Below, in pieces: positions 1-5,869 of a DNA stretch of 10,160 nt. Below the pieces are notes generated by a model that was not told the origin of the DNA, searched no databases, and worked only from the letters and a program-made list of their open reading frames with translations. How positions within the stretch are numbered: the stretch's first letter is position 1; every line of letters begins with the position of its first letter. Made by a program: the position numbers and the translations under genes. Origin of the DNA: Clostridiales bacterium UBA1446 (GTDB taxonomy: Bacteria > Bacillota > Clostridia > Oscillospirales > Oscillospiraceae); NCBI GenBank assembly GCA_002329245.1, contig DCTG01000119.1, positions 1,601-11,760 of the forward strand. Reading direction: 5' to 3'.

Positions 1-960
1 AGCTGTCCCGGAGGGGTTGAGGAAGGCGTCCGGGAGATGATGAAGCGGGTAAGGGGCTCCTATGCCTTAGCGCTTTTAAGCCCCGGAAAGCTCATCGGCG
101 TGCGCGACCCCTGGGGAATGCGGCCGCTCGCGCTCGGCAGGCTCGGAAACAGCTATCTGATCGCTTCGGAAAGCTGTGCGTTCCAGGCGGTCGGGGGTAC
201 GCTGATCCGCGATTTAAAGCCCGGCGAAATTGTCATCATAGAGGAGAGCGGAATCCGTTCCATTCAGACCCCGGCGCAGAAAGGGGAGCACTTCTGCGTC
301 TTCGAATATGTCTATTTCGCGCGAAACGACAGCATACTTGACGGGGTCGGCGTCTATGACTCGAGGGTGCGCATGGGACAGCTGCTCAGCAGGGTGCTTC
401 CCGTCGAAGCCGACCTTGTGGCCGGGGTGCCGGATTCCGCCCTTCCCGCGGCAATCGGATACGCCAAGGCGAGCGGCATCCCCTATGAACAGGTGCTTCT
501 GAAAAATTCCTATTCCGGCCGCACCTTCATCACGGGCGGGCAGCAGAACAGGGAGCAGAGCGTGCGCAGGAAGCTCAGCCCGATCCGCGGAAACGTGGAG
601 GGACGCCGGATTGTGCTCGTGGACGACTCCATCGTGCGCGGCACCAACAGCATGTATATCGTGCGGATGCTGCGGCGCGCGGGAGCGAAAGAGGTGCACA
701 TGCGCATCGCCTCACCCCCGGTGCAGTATCCCTGCCACTTTGGAATCAACACGCCGACGGCGCGGCGGCTTGCCGCGGCGCATTGGAACGTGGATCAGCT
801 TTGCGAAAAAATTGAGGCCGACTCCTTGGCTTATCTCGGGCTCGACGACCTGTATCGCGCGGTCGGCCGCGAAAAAGCCGGCGCATGCGGCGGCGAGGGC
901 TTCGGCGGCCTGTGCTCCGCCTGCTTCTGCGGGGACTACCCCATGCGGGTGGGAAAATAA
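1..960 (+). CDS. purF: Amidophosphoribosyltransferase (PurF), 3' part, 5' end outside window
   Basis: PurF catalyses the first committed step of de novo purine synthesis, making 5-phosphoribosylamine from PRPP and glutamine in the cytoplasm. The frame is open from base 1, so the catalytic N-terminal Cys and most of the glutaminase domain lie upstream. The Met codons at 37 and 40 are internal. 319 residues are visible: the end of the glutaminase domain (RDPWGMRPLALG), then the phosphoribosyltransferase domain with the PRPP-binding loop VLVDDSIVRGTNS (about bases 616-654). Four cysteines fall where the Bacillus-type enzyme binds its 4Fe-4S cluster: one before VFEYVYF, one in YPCHFG, and two in LCSACFCG near the C-terminus. 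The protein therefore belongs to the iron-sulfur, oxygen-sensitive class. It is convergent with the next gene. Upstream pur genes cannot be seen. Confidence 0.97.
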   Translation, partial: SCPGGVEEGVREMMKRVRGSYALALLSPGKLIGVRDPWGMRPLALGRLGNSYLIASESCAFQAVGGTLIRDLKPGEIVIIEESGIRSIQTPAQKGEHFCVFEYVYFARNDSILDGVGVYDSRVRMGQLLSRVLPVEADLVAGVPDSALPAAIGYAKASGIPYEQVLLKNSYSGRTFITGGQQNREQSVRRKLSPIRGNVEGRRIVLVDDSIVRGTNSMYIVRMLRRAGAKEVHMRIASPPVQYPCHFGINTPTARRLAAAHWNVDQLCEKIEADSLAYLGLDDLYRAVGREKAGACGGEGFGGLCSACFCGDYPMRVGK

Positions 961-1112
961 CCGGAACCGACGCGGCTTGCCGGCGGCTCCCTTTTCCATG
1001 CCTGCAAATGCCGCCCTCCGCGCACCGCTTTTGGCCCGGTGCCCTCATCGGGCCGCCGTTCTCCTCCCTCCGTCTTCCATCCAAGAACACTGCCGCTGCT
1101 TTCCATACAATA

Positions 1113-1136
1113 CGGCGCGCCGGTCTCGGCGCGCCG
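1113..1136. terminator. GC-rich hairpin in the convergent spacer, possible bidirectional terminator
   Basis: CGGCGCGCC (1113-1121) and GGCGCGCCG (1128-1136) form a perfect 9-bp stem with a 6-nt loop. It lies between the convergent ends of purF and the DUF2156 gene. The flanks are AT-rich (CAATTATTT on one side, TATTGTAT on the other strand), but neither is a true U-tract. Terminator function is therefore inferred from position and stem strength. A weaker 6-bp stem (GGCCCG/CGGGCC) lies near 1034-1055. The remainder of 961-1161 shows no gene. Confidence 0.5.
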
Positions 1137-1161
1137 CAATTATTTGAAACCGCCCGGAACC

Positions 1162-2058
1162 TCACCGTTCCAAGGCCGAATATTTGGTCAAAAGCAGGTC
1201 CGGCCTGTAGGAGAGTTTGGCTTTGCGCAGGCCTTCCACATCCATGTCGTTTTCGCGGTTGATATAGACGACTCCGCCGTGATGGGAGCGAATCCACCGC
1301 GCGTACTCCCGGTTGATGATGGCGTAAGCGCCCTGGATGTCCGAAAACGCTTTTTCAAAATGGATATCGTACGTATCCGCGCCCATCCGGTCGCCGATGG
1401 CGAAGGCGACCACGCGGCCGCCGGCGCGGATGAGCCCGCCCTCTAAGCCGAGCTCCCGGAAGCAGGAAAACGCTTTGCGCAGCGCCTTTGCCTCGTCGGA
1501 GAGCGTGTCCCCCTCGCTGTGGTTCTGCCGGTACCAGATTTCATCCATTTCCCGGCATTCCGGCAGATTTTCCGCGGTCAGAAGCTCAAAACGCCAGTCG
1601 GGATAATGCTCCTCAAAGCGCCGGATGTGGTTGCGCTTGGCGTGCAGGTGCTTTCCGGGAAGGTCTGCAAGCCTGTCGACTAAATACAGGTAATCGAACA
1701 TGCCCCGGTTTTCCTGATAGGAAAACCGGCCCGGGAAAAGATTGTCCAGCGTGCTTCGCCCCTCGTCGGTCAGGCCGATGAGCCAGAACGGGATTTGCAG
1801 CTCGGTTGCGTCCCGTTTGAGTGCCTCGATCGCTTCGGCGACGTTTCCGCGGCCGGCCGGGTAGAGGTAGCGCGTTCCCTTGGCGTCCGTGAGGCGTACG
1901 CTTGCAAAATCCCCGATCCGGATAATATCCTGCCGGAAGGCTTCGTTCCATAAAAAGGTGTTCGTAAAGTTATATTCACATCCGCGAAAGCCGGACCATT
2001 GCATTCGCTGGCAGAACCAGTTTCTGTCCTCTAAGGTTGGCGCGTGAAAATCTGACAT
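1162..2058 (-). CDS. DUF2156 / MprF C-terminal-like protein (GNAT-fold acyltransferase relative)
   Basis: This 298-residue soluble protein resembles the DUF2156 family, which shares the double GNAT-like fold of the catalytic domain of lysyl-phosphatidylglycerol synthase (MprF). Family-like features are the N-terminal FRGCEYNFTNTFLWN (24-38), the basic stretch LHAKRNHIRRFEEHYPDW (138-155) at the domain junction, and the C-terminal YDIHFEKAF, GAYAIINREYA and YINRENDMDVEGLRKAK (265-281). The length is typical of stand-alone members. There is no membrane flippase part, so it is not a full MprF. The substrate is unknown; family knowledge suggests an aminoacyl or acyl transfer. The ATG at 2058 follows GAGGAG with 9-nt spacing. 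It has its own probable promoter and is separated by 117 bp from the operon upstream. Family call fairly sure, function not. Confidence 0.85.
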   Translation of the reverse strand: MSDFHAPTLEDRNWFCQRMQWSGFRGCEYNFTNTFLWNEAFRQDIIRIGDFASVRLTDAKGTRYLYPAGRGNVAEAIEALKRDATELQIPFWLIGLTDEGRSTLDNLFPGRFSYQENRGMFDYLYLVDRLADLPGKHLHAKRNHIRRFEEHYPDWRFELLTAENLPECREMDEIWYRQNHSEGDTLSDEAKALRKAFSCFRELGLEGGLIRAGGRVVAFAIGDRMGADTYDIHFEKAFSDIQGAYAIINREYARWIRSHHGGVVYINRENDMDVEGLRKAKLSYRPDLLLTKYSALER

Positions 2059-2089
2059 GCAGCGTGTCTCCTCTGTTGTTCTCGTTCTG

Positions 2090-2098
2090 ATTATATCA
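2090..2098 (-). promoter_or_regulatory. Extended -10 promoter of the DUF2156 gene
   Basis: On the minus strand this reads TGATATAAT, a perfect TATAAT preceded by the TG-n extension. It lies 32 bp upstream of the start codon at 2058. No good -35 hexamer is found at 16-18 bp spacing (2113-2118 reads TATGCT), as is common for extended -10 promoters. Confidence 0.55.
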
Positions 2099-2134
2099 TG
2101 CGGGATAAAGAAAGCATAGTTTAAGCGGCGAGGG

Positions 2135-2154
2135 GCCGTCCGGAAGGGGACGGC
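2135..2154 (-). terminator. Hairpin after the alcohol dehydrogenase gene, possible operon terminator
   Basis: GCCGTCC and GGACGGC form a perfect 7-bp stem with a 6-nt loop, 21 bases past the alcohol dehydrogenase stop and before the next gene's promoter. No U-tract follows (CCCTCGCCGCTT), so it may need Rho, act as an mRNA 3' stabiliser, or be unrelated to termination. Confidence 0.35.
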
Positions 2155-2175
2155 GGGGAAAGGGAAGGAGCGCGC

Positions 2176-3345
2176 CTAGAGCGCAAGCCGGTAAATCTCA
2201 TAGACATCCCCGGCGGTGAGCACCTTGAAACGTCCCAAGGAGGATTTTCCAACCATGCTCCGTTCCGCCAGACGCTTTAAATCCCCCTCGCCGATGCCCG
2301 CCTCGCTTAAGCGGACGGGCAGCTTCATCCGCCGGTACCAGTCTTCTAATCTTCCGATTCCTTCCAGCGCGATTTGTTCCGGGTTGCGAAAATCAAGATC
2401 CACGTCAAAGACCCTGCAGGCAAACTGGACGAATTTTTCCATCCCCGCGCGGCGGACGTATTTCATCCAAGCGGGCGTAATAATGGACAGTCCGGCTCCG
2501 TGGGCCAGGTCGTATTCGGCGGAGAGCTCGTGCTCTATGCCGTGGCTTGCCCAGTCGGAGATCCGGCCGGTGTCCAGCAGATTGTTGTGCGCAAGCGTCC
2601 CGGTCCACATGATTTCCGCCCGGACGTCATAATCCAGAGGGGTTTCCAAAGCCCGGGGGCCGCACCAAAGGATGGTTTTCATGGCCGCCTCCAGAAGCCG
2701 GTCCGTCAGGTCGACGTGCTCCGTCTGCGTAAAATAGCGTTCCATCAGGTGCGAGAGAATATCGCTGCATCCGCATGCGGTCTGATACGGAGAAAGCGTA
2801 ACGGAAAGTTCCGGGTTGAGGATGGAAAACCGGGGGATGAGATGCATGCTTCCGATGCTCCGCTTGAGCGTCAGCTCCTCGTTTGTGATAACCGCCATGT
2901 GGCTGGCTTCCGAACCCGTGGCCGGCAGGGTCAGAACGACCCCCAACGGCAGGGCCGCGGGAACCTCTAGCTGCGGGTTTGCAAAGTAGTCCCAAATGTC
3001 CCGGTCGGAGACCGCCCCCGCCGCGATGGCCTTGGCGGAGTCAATGACGCTGCCGCCTCCGACGGCCAAAATAAAATCCACGCCCTCCCGGCGGCATAAG
3101 GAAATGCCTTCCCGGACAAGGGAAAGGCGGGGATTGGGTCTCGCGCCGCCAAGCTCGATCGTATCAACGCCGGCCTCCTGCAAGGAGCGCGTTACAACGT
3201 CGTAAAGGCCGGTTCGTTTGATCGAGCCGCCGCCGAAGTGCAGCAGGACGCGCGAGCCGTACCGTGCCGTATGGTTTCCGGTTTCGCGCTCCGTGCCGCG
3301 TCCGAAAATGATTTTTACGGGATTGTGAAAAATGAAATTCTCCAT
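2176..3345 (-). CDS. Iron-containing alcohol dehydrogenase, YqhD/butanol dehydrogenase type
   Basis: A 389-residue group III metal-dependent alcohol dehydrogenase, expected to reduce aldehydes with NADPH in the cytoplasm. The N-terminal Rossmann-like half carries GGGSIKRTG (38-46) and GGGSVIDSAKAIA (96-108). PATGSEAS (141-148) precedes the all-helical half. The four expected metal ligands are present: Asp195 and His199 (CGCSDILSHLMERY), His268 (DWASHGIEHELSA) and His282 (YDLAHGAGL). Length and pattern match YqhD/YugJ/butanol dehydrogenase proteins. I chose the ATG at 3345 because GAGGA lies 8 nt upstream and family homology begins there. An in-frame ATG at 3432 would add 29 low-complexity residues and overlap the preceding gene. 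It is the last gene of a four-gene minus-strand operon, 31 nt after the lipoprotein gene. The metal (Fe or Zn) and the aldehyde substrate cannot be told from sequence. Confidence 0.93.
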   Translation of the reverse strand: MENFIFHNPVKIIFGRGTERETGNHTARYGSRVLLHFGGGSIKRTGLYDVVTRSLQEAGVDTIELGGARPNPRLSLVREGISLCRREGVDFILAVGGGSVIDSAKAIAAGAVSDRDIWDYFANPQLEVPAALPLGVVLTLPATGSEASHMAVITNEELTLKRSIGSMHLIPRFSILNPELSVTLSPYQTACGCSDILSHLMERYFTQTEHVDLTDRLLEAAMKTILWCGPRALETPLDYDVRAEIMWTGTLAHNNLLDTGRISDWASHGIEHELSAEYDLAHGAGLSIITPAWMKYVRRAGMEKFVQFACRVFDVDLDFRNPEQIALEGIGRLEDWYRRMKLPVRLSEAGIGEGDLKRLAERSMVGKSSLGRFKVLTAGDVYEIYRLAL

Positions 3346-3376
3346 AGCGTTTTTCCTCAGGTCAAAATCGAGGGGG

Positions 3377-4021
3377 TTACCGGACGGAGGAGAAGGCGGT
3401 GAAGACCCACCGGCCGCCGTCCCTGTATTCATAGAGGAATTCGTGCGTTTCGGTCCCCGTGACGGAAAATCCGTCTTCGGGGTTCAGAAGCTCGACCGTA
3501 ACGTCGTACCGAATCTGCGTCGGGCTCTCGTACGCAACTTTCCCCTCCGCGCGCCCTTTTGTAATGTCCGTCCCGCGGTCCGCGGGGACGACATACAGTT
3601 TGCCGTCAAAGTCGCGGTACTGCCGGAATTCTTCCCCGTCCCCGAGAAGCTGCGCGACGATTTCTTCGGAAAAGAGCGTATTGAGATAGGCTCGTAAATC
3701 GTCCAAGCTCCGGATGGTATCGTGCATGACCCGCAGATATCTGTGCCCGTCGTACTCAACCGTGTCGGTTTCGTCGCAGGGCATGGACTTCAAAGTGAAC
3801 CAGGCGTAAGCCTCGCCGGCCTCTTTGTACGCTCTTTCCACATCGGGGCGCTCCCCGGCTGCCTGTTTTGTCCCGGCGCTGATCTCCTCCCGGGAAGGTC
3901 CGGAGGCGGTTTTTGCCGTTTCTCCCGCAGTCGCTGCGCAGCCGGAAAGGGTGACCGGAAGAAGCAGGAGGAGCGCGACAAGCGGAGAAAAAGGAAACGC
4001 GTTTCCAAAAATCCGGCCCAT
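3377..4021 (-). CDS. Putative lipoprotein, IseA-like (DL-endopeptidase inhibitor family resemblance)
   Basis: A 214-residue secreted lipoprotein. A hydrophobic signal segment (residues 12-25) ends in the lipobox LSGC with the lipidated Cys at 28. An Ala/Thr/Ser-rich linker follows, then a globular domain from about residue 62. That domain has the order seen in IseA (YoeB) of Bacillus, an inhibitor of cell-wall DL-endopeptidases: an aromatic AYAWFT helix (71-76), YDGHRYLRV (90-98), SLDDLRAYLNTLFSEEIV (105-122), DGKLYVVPADRG (139-150) and a terminal GGRWVFTAF strand. I recognise this by pattern only; an NTF2-like domain of other function is the main alternative. I chose the ATG at 4021 because AGGGG lies 8 nt upstream. 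A GTG at 4030 would leave too little spacing. It is the third gene of the operon, 36 nt after the NYN gene. Confidence 0.75.
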   Translation of the reverse strand: MGRIFGNAFPFSPLVALLLLLPVTLSGCAATAGETAKTASGPSREEISAGTKQAAGERPDVERAYKEAGEAYAWFTLKSMPCDETDTVEYDGHRYLRVMHDTIRSLDDLRAYLNTLFSEEIVAQLLGDGEEFRQYRDFDGKLYVVPADRGTDITKGRAEGKVAYESPTQIRYDVTVELLNPEDGFSVTGTETHEFLYEYRDGGRWVFTAFSSVR

Positions 4022-4057
4022 ACGATTCACCCCTGTTTCAAGGCAGCTGTTTTCGTC

Positions 4058-4924
4058 TTATTCTTCCTCTTCGGATTTGGCCAGTTTGTCCCGCACAAAA
4101 ATGTGCTTGATATGGGGATCGGAAGTTTTCCGCACATCCACCTCAAACCGGGAAAGGGACTTGATGAGCTGGGTCAGCTTGCGGTAACCGAAGTTGCGCG
4201 GGTCGAAGTCCGGCTGTTTTTTCAGAATGAGGTTGCCTAGTTCTCCCATAAACGCGTATCCGTCCTCGTCCGCGAGGTCCGCCACCGAAGCGACGATTAC
4301 GGATACGACCGACTTGGGAATTTTCTGGTGCGTCCCCTGCGTATCCATAGCGGCGGCCGGTTCCGGCGCGGCGGGCTCCGGCGCTTTATCCACGGGAGGC
4401 GGCGCCGCCGGCTGCTCGGACGGGGGTTTCCCGGCGGGCTTGGTTTCGCTCTTGGTTTTCCTGGGGGTCTTTTCCTGCGCCGCCGCGCGGATGACTTCCG
4501 TATAAATAAACTTGTCGCAGGCCACAATAAACGGATTCGGCGTCTTTCGCTCGCCGATGCCGATCACCTTCATTCCGGCTTCCCGAAGCCGCGTGGCAAG
4601 GCGTGTAAAATCGCTGTCGCTGGAGACGAGGACAAAGCCGTCGGTCCGGTTGGAATACAGGATGTCCATCGCGTCAATGATCATCGCGGAGTCCGTTGCG
4701 TTTTTTCCGGTCGTATATCCGTACTGCTGGATCGGCGTAATGGCGTGCTCCAACAGGATTGGCTTCCAGCTGGCAAGATTGGGAGTGGTCCAATCTCCGT
4801 AGATGCGTTTGATGGTGGGGGTGCCGTAGACGGCGATTTCGGCCATGATATCCTTCATGCTGGTGCGCGGCGCGTTGTCCGCGTCGATGAGGACTGCCAG
4901 CCTCAGATCGGTCGTATGATCCAT
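4058..4924 (-). CDS. NYN-domain predicted RNase with C-terminal LOTUS (OST-HTH) domain
   Basis: A 288-residue cytoplasmic protein. Residues 7-145 form a NYN (PIN-like, LabA/DUF88) nuclease domain: LAVLIDADNAP with Asp14 and Asp16, GYTTGKNATDSAMIIDAMD with Asp78 and Asp84, and LVSSDSDF with Asp103 and Asp105. These acidic residues match the metal-binding set of active members. A charged Lys/Pro/Ala-rich linker spans about 150-200. Residues 201-278 match a LOTUS/OST-HTH winged-helix RNA-binding domain (IPKSVVSVIVASVADLADED, FMGELGNLILKKQPDF, FGYRKLTQLIKSLSRFEVD). This arrangement resembles bacterial NYN-LOTUS proteins and eukaryotic MARF1/Limkain-b1. RNA cleavage or binding is inferred from the family; the target is unknown. 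The start is decided by a strong AGGAGG 5 nt before the ATG. It is the second gene of the operon. Confidence 0.92.
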   Translation of the reverse strand: MDHTTDLRLAVLIDADNAPRTSMKDIMAEIAVYGTPTIKRIYGDWTTPNLASWKPILLEHAITPIQQYGYTTGKNATDSAMIIDAMDILYSNRTDGFVLVSSDSDFTRLATRLREAGMKVIGIGERKTPNPFIVACDKFIYTEVIRAAAQEKTPRKTKSETKPAGKPPSEQPAAPPPVDKAPEPAAPEPAAAMDTQGTHQKIPKSVVSVIVASVADLADEDGYAFMGELGNLILKKQPDFDPRNFGYRKLTQLIKSLSRFEVDVRKTSDPHIKHIFVRDKLAKSEEEE

Positions 4925-4965
4925 AGAATCCTCCTTTATTAATGTATGAAATAAAACGGATCCGG

Positions 4966-5700
4966 TCAGGCTCCCGCCAGCGCCGCCTCCACTTCCCGGA
5001 GCTGCTCGGGCGTATTGACGCCCAACATTTCAAGCGGCGTACAGACGGCGCTCACGCCGACCTTTCCGCCCTCCTCCCGGATCAGACCGGGCACGTCCGT
5101 GAGGTAGTATTCCCCCTGCGCGTTGTCCGCGCGCAGCTTCGACAAAGCGGAAAACAGAGCGGGGGCCTCAAACACGTAAACTCCCGCGTTCAGCTCCCGT
5201 ATGGCTTTCTCTTCCGGAGTGCAGTCGCGCTCCTCGATGATTGCGGAAAAGTCCCCCCGCGCATCCCGCCGGATCCGGCCGTAGGGCAGGGGTTCGTCGG
5301 AAACGCCGGACAGGAGCGTGCAAAGGTTTCTGTCCTCCGCGTGCTTTCGTATCAGCGCCTCATAGGTTTCGGTGCGCATGAGCGGCATGTCGCCGCAGCA
5401 GATAAGAAGCGAACCGGTGTAATCGGAGAGAAGCTCCCGCGCGGACACCACCGCGTGGCCGGTGCCGAGCTGCTCCTCCTGTACGGCATAGGGATAGCCG
5501 GGGAAAGCAGAAAGCACGGCTTCCTTTTTATAGCCGACCACAAGGAGAATATCCTCCCGCGGCAGGAAGGAGAGCGCCTTGACCACATACGATAAAAGCG
5601 GCCGCCCGCACGCCTCCCGCATCACTTTCGGAAGACCCGCTTCGCCGCTCTGCATCCGGGTGCCCTTGCCGGCGGCAAGGACCAAGGCCTTCATGTTCAT
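4966..5700 (-). CDS. GlmU-like sugar-nucleotide pyrophosphorylase, N-terminal domain only
   Basis: A 244-residue nucleotidyltransferase matching the pyrophosphorylase half of GlmU, which makes UDP-GlcNAc from UTP and GlcNAc-1-phosphate. Visible motifs are LAAGKGTRM (8-16) and LPKV with Lys25, QEEQLGTGHAVVSA (74-87), CGDMPL with Asp104, YGRIRR (140-145), ELNAGVYVF (169-177) and DNAQGEYYLTDVP (192-204). The last is characteristic of GlmU. The left-handed beta-helix acetyltransferase half (about 200 residues) is absent. The stop is followed 41 nt later by the NYN gene, and no hexapeptide repeats are seen nearby, so this looks like a genuine single-domain enzyme. The start is uncertain. AGGAG lies 13 nt before the ATG at 5700 and only 4 nt before an in-frame TTG at 5709, and homology begins at the ATG at 5694. 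It is the first gene of the minus-strand operon. The exact sugar substrate is inferred. Confidence 0.88.
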   Translation of the reverse strand: MNMKALVLAAGKGTRMQSGEAGLPKVMREACGRPLLSYVVKALSFLPREDILLVVGYKKEAVLSAFPGYPYAVQEEQLGTGHAVVSARELLSDYTGSLLICCGDMPLMRTETYEALIRKHAEDRNLCTLLSGVSDEPLPYGRIRRDARGDFSAIIEERDCTPEEKAIRELNAGVYVFEAPALFSALSKLRADNAQGEYYLTDVPGLIREEGGKVGVSAVCTPLEMLGVNTPEQLREVEAALAGA

Positions 5701-5709
5701 GCTGTTCAA

Positions 5710-5733
5710 TCAACTCCTGTGGGGTAAGGTCAT
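5710..5733 (-). CDS. Possible 7-codon upstream ORF (MTLPHRS) in the operon leader
   Basis: ATG at 5733 follows AAAGGA with 5-nt spacing and runs 7 codons to TGA at 5712-5710, in frame with the pyrophosphorylase gene. It contains that gene's AGGAG. The TGA is followed directly by the candidate TTG start at 5709. Such an arrangement could allow termination-reinitiation. Its ribosome site lies only about 3 nt from the predicted transcription start, so translation is doubtful. Confidence 0.2.
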   Translation of the reverse strand: MTLPHRS

Positions 5734-5753
5734 CGTTTTCCTTTCAATACCAC

Positions 5754-5782
5754 ATTATACCACGGGAAGGAGAGGCTGTCAT
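5754..5782 (-). promoter_or_regulatory. Sigma-A promoter of the four-gene minus-strand operon
   Basis: On the minus strand, -35 ATGACA (5782-5777, 5 of 6 matches), a 17-bp spacer, and -10 TATAAT (5759-5754, perfect) with a TG extension (TGGTATAAT). The expected transcript start is near 5747, giving a leader of about 47 nt. The promoter is back to back with the proS promoter. Confidence 0.8.
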
Positions 5783-5791
5783 CACCGCTGC

Positions 5792-5820
5792 TTGACAATT
5801 TGACGGGAATTCTATAAAAT
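5792..5820 (+). promoter_or_regulatory. Sigma-A promoter of proS
   Basis: -35 TTGACA (5792-5797, perfect), a 17-bp spacer, and -10 TAAAAT (5815-5820, 5 of 6). The expected transcript start is near 5827, about 43 nt before the proS ATG. That leaves no room for a T-box leader, so charging of tRNA-Pro does not appear to control this gene by that route. Confidence 0.8.
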
Positions 5821-5869
5821 CAACCTATTCCCTTGGCAAACCCATTTGATATACAAAGGATATGAAGAT

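Noticed and set aside
37..45. ATG codons at 37 and 40 as a start of a short purF
   Set aside because: The frame is open to base 1 and the residues before the Met continue PurF-like sequence. They are internal methionines of a truncated gene.
746..1297. Minus-strand ORF spanning the purF end and the 961-1161 spacer
   Set aside because: It overlaps purF and the DUF2156 gene, is Arg/Pro-rich and has no recognisable motif.
3346..3432. Upstream ATG extending the alcohol dehydrogenase by 29 residues
   Set aside because: The extension is low-complexity, overlaps the lipoprotein gene by 56 nt, and the ATG at 3345 has a good ribosome site and marks the family N-terminus.
4328..4942. 204-codon plus-strand ORF opposite the NYN gene
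   Set aside because: It is antisense to a gene with clear motifs. Its Arg/Gly-rich translation is a by-product of GC-rich codons and resembles no family I know.
5846..5869. TTG start extending ProS by eight residues
   Set aside because: No ribosome site precedes it, while AAGGA precedes the ATG at 5870 at suitable spacing.
5821..5869. T-box leader for proS
   Set aside because: The predicted leader is only about 43 nt, far too short for a T-box, and no terminator stem is present.
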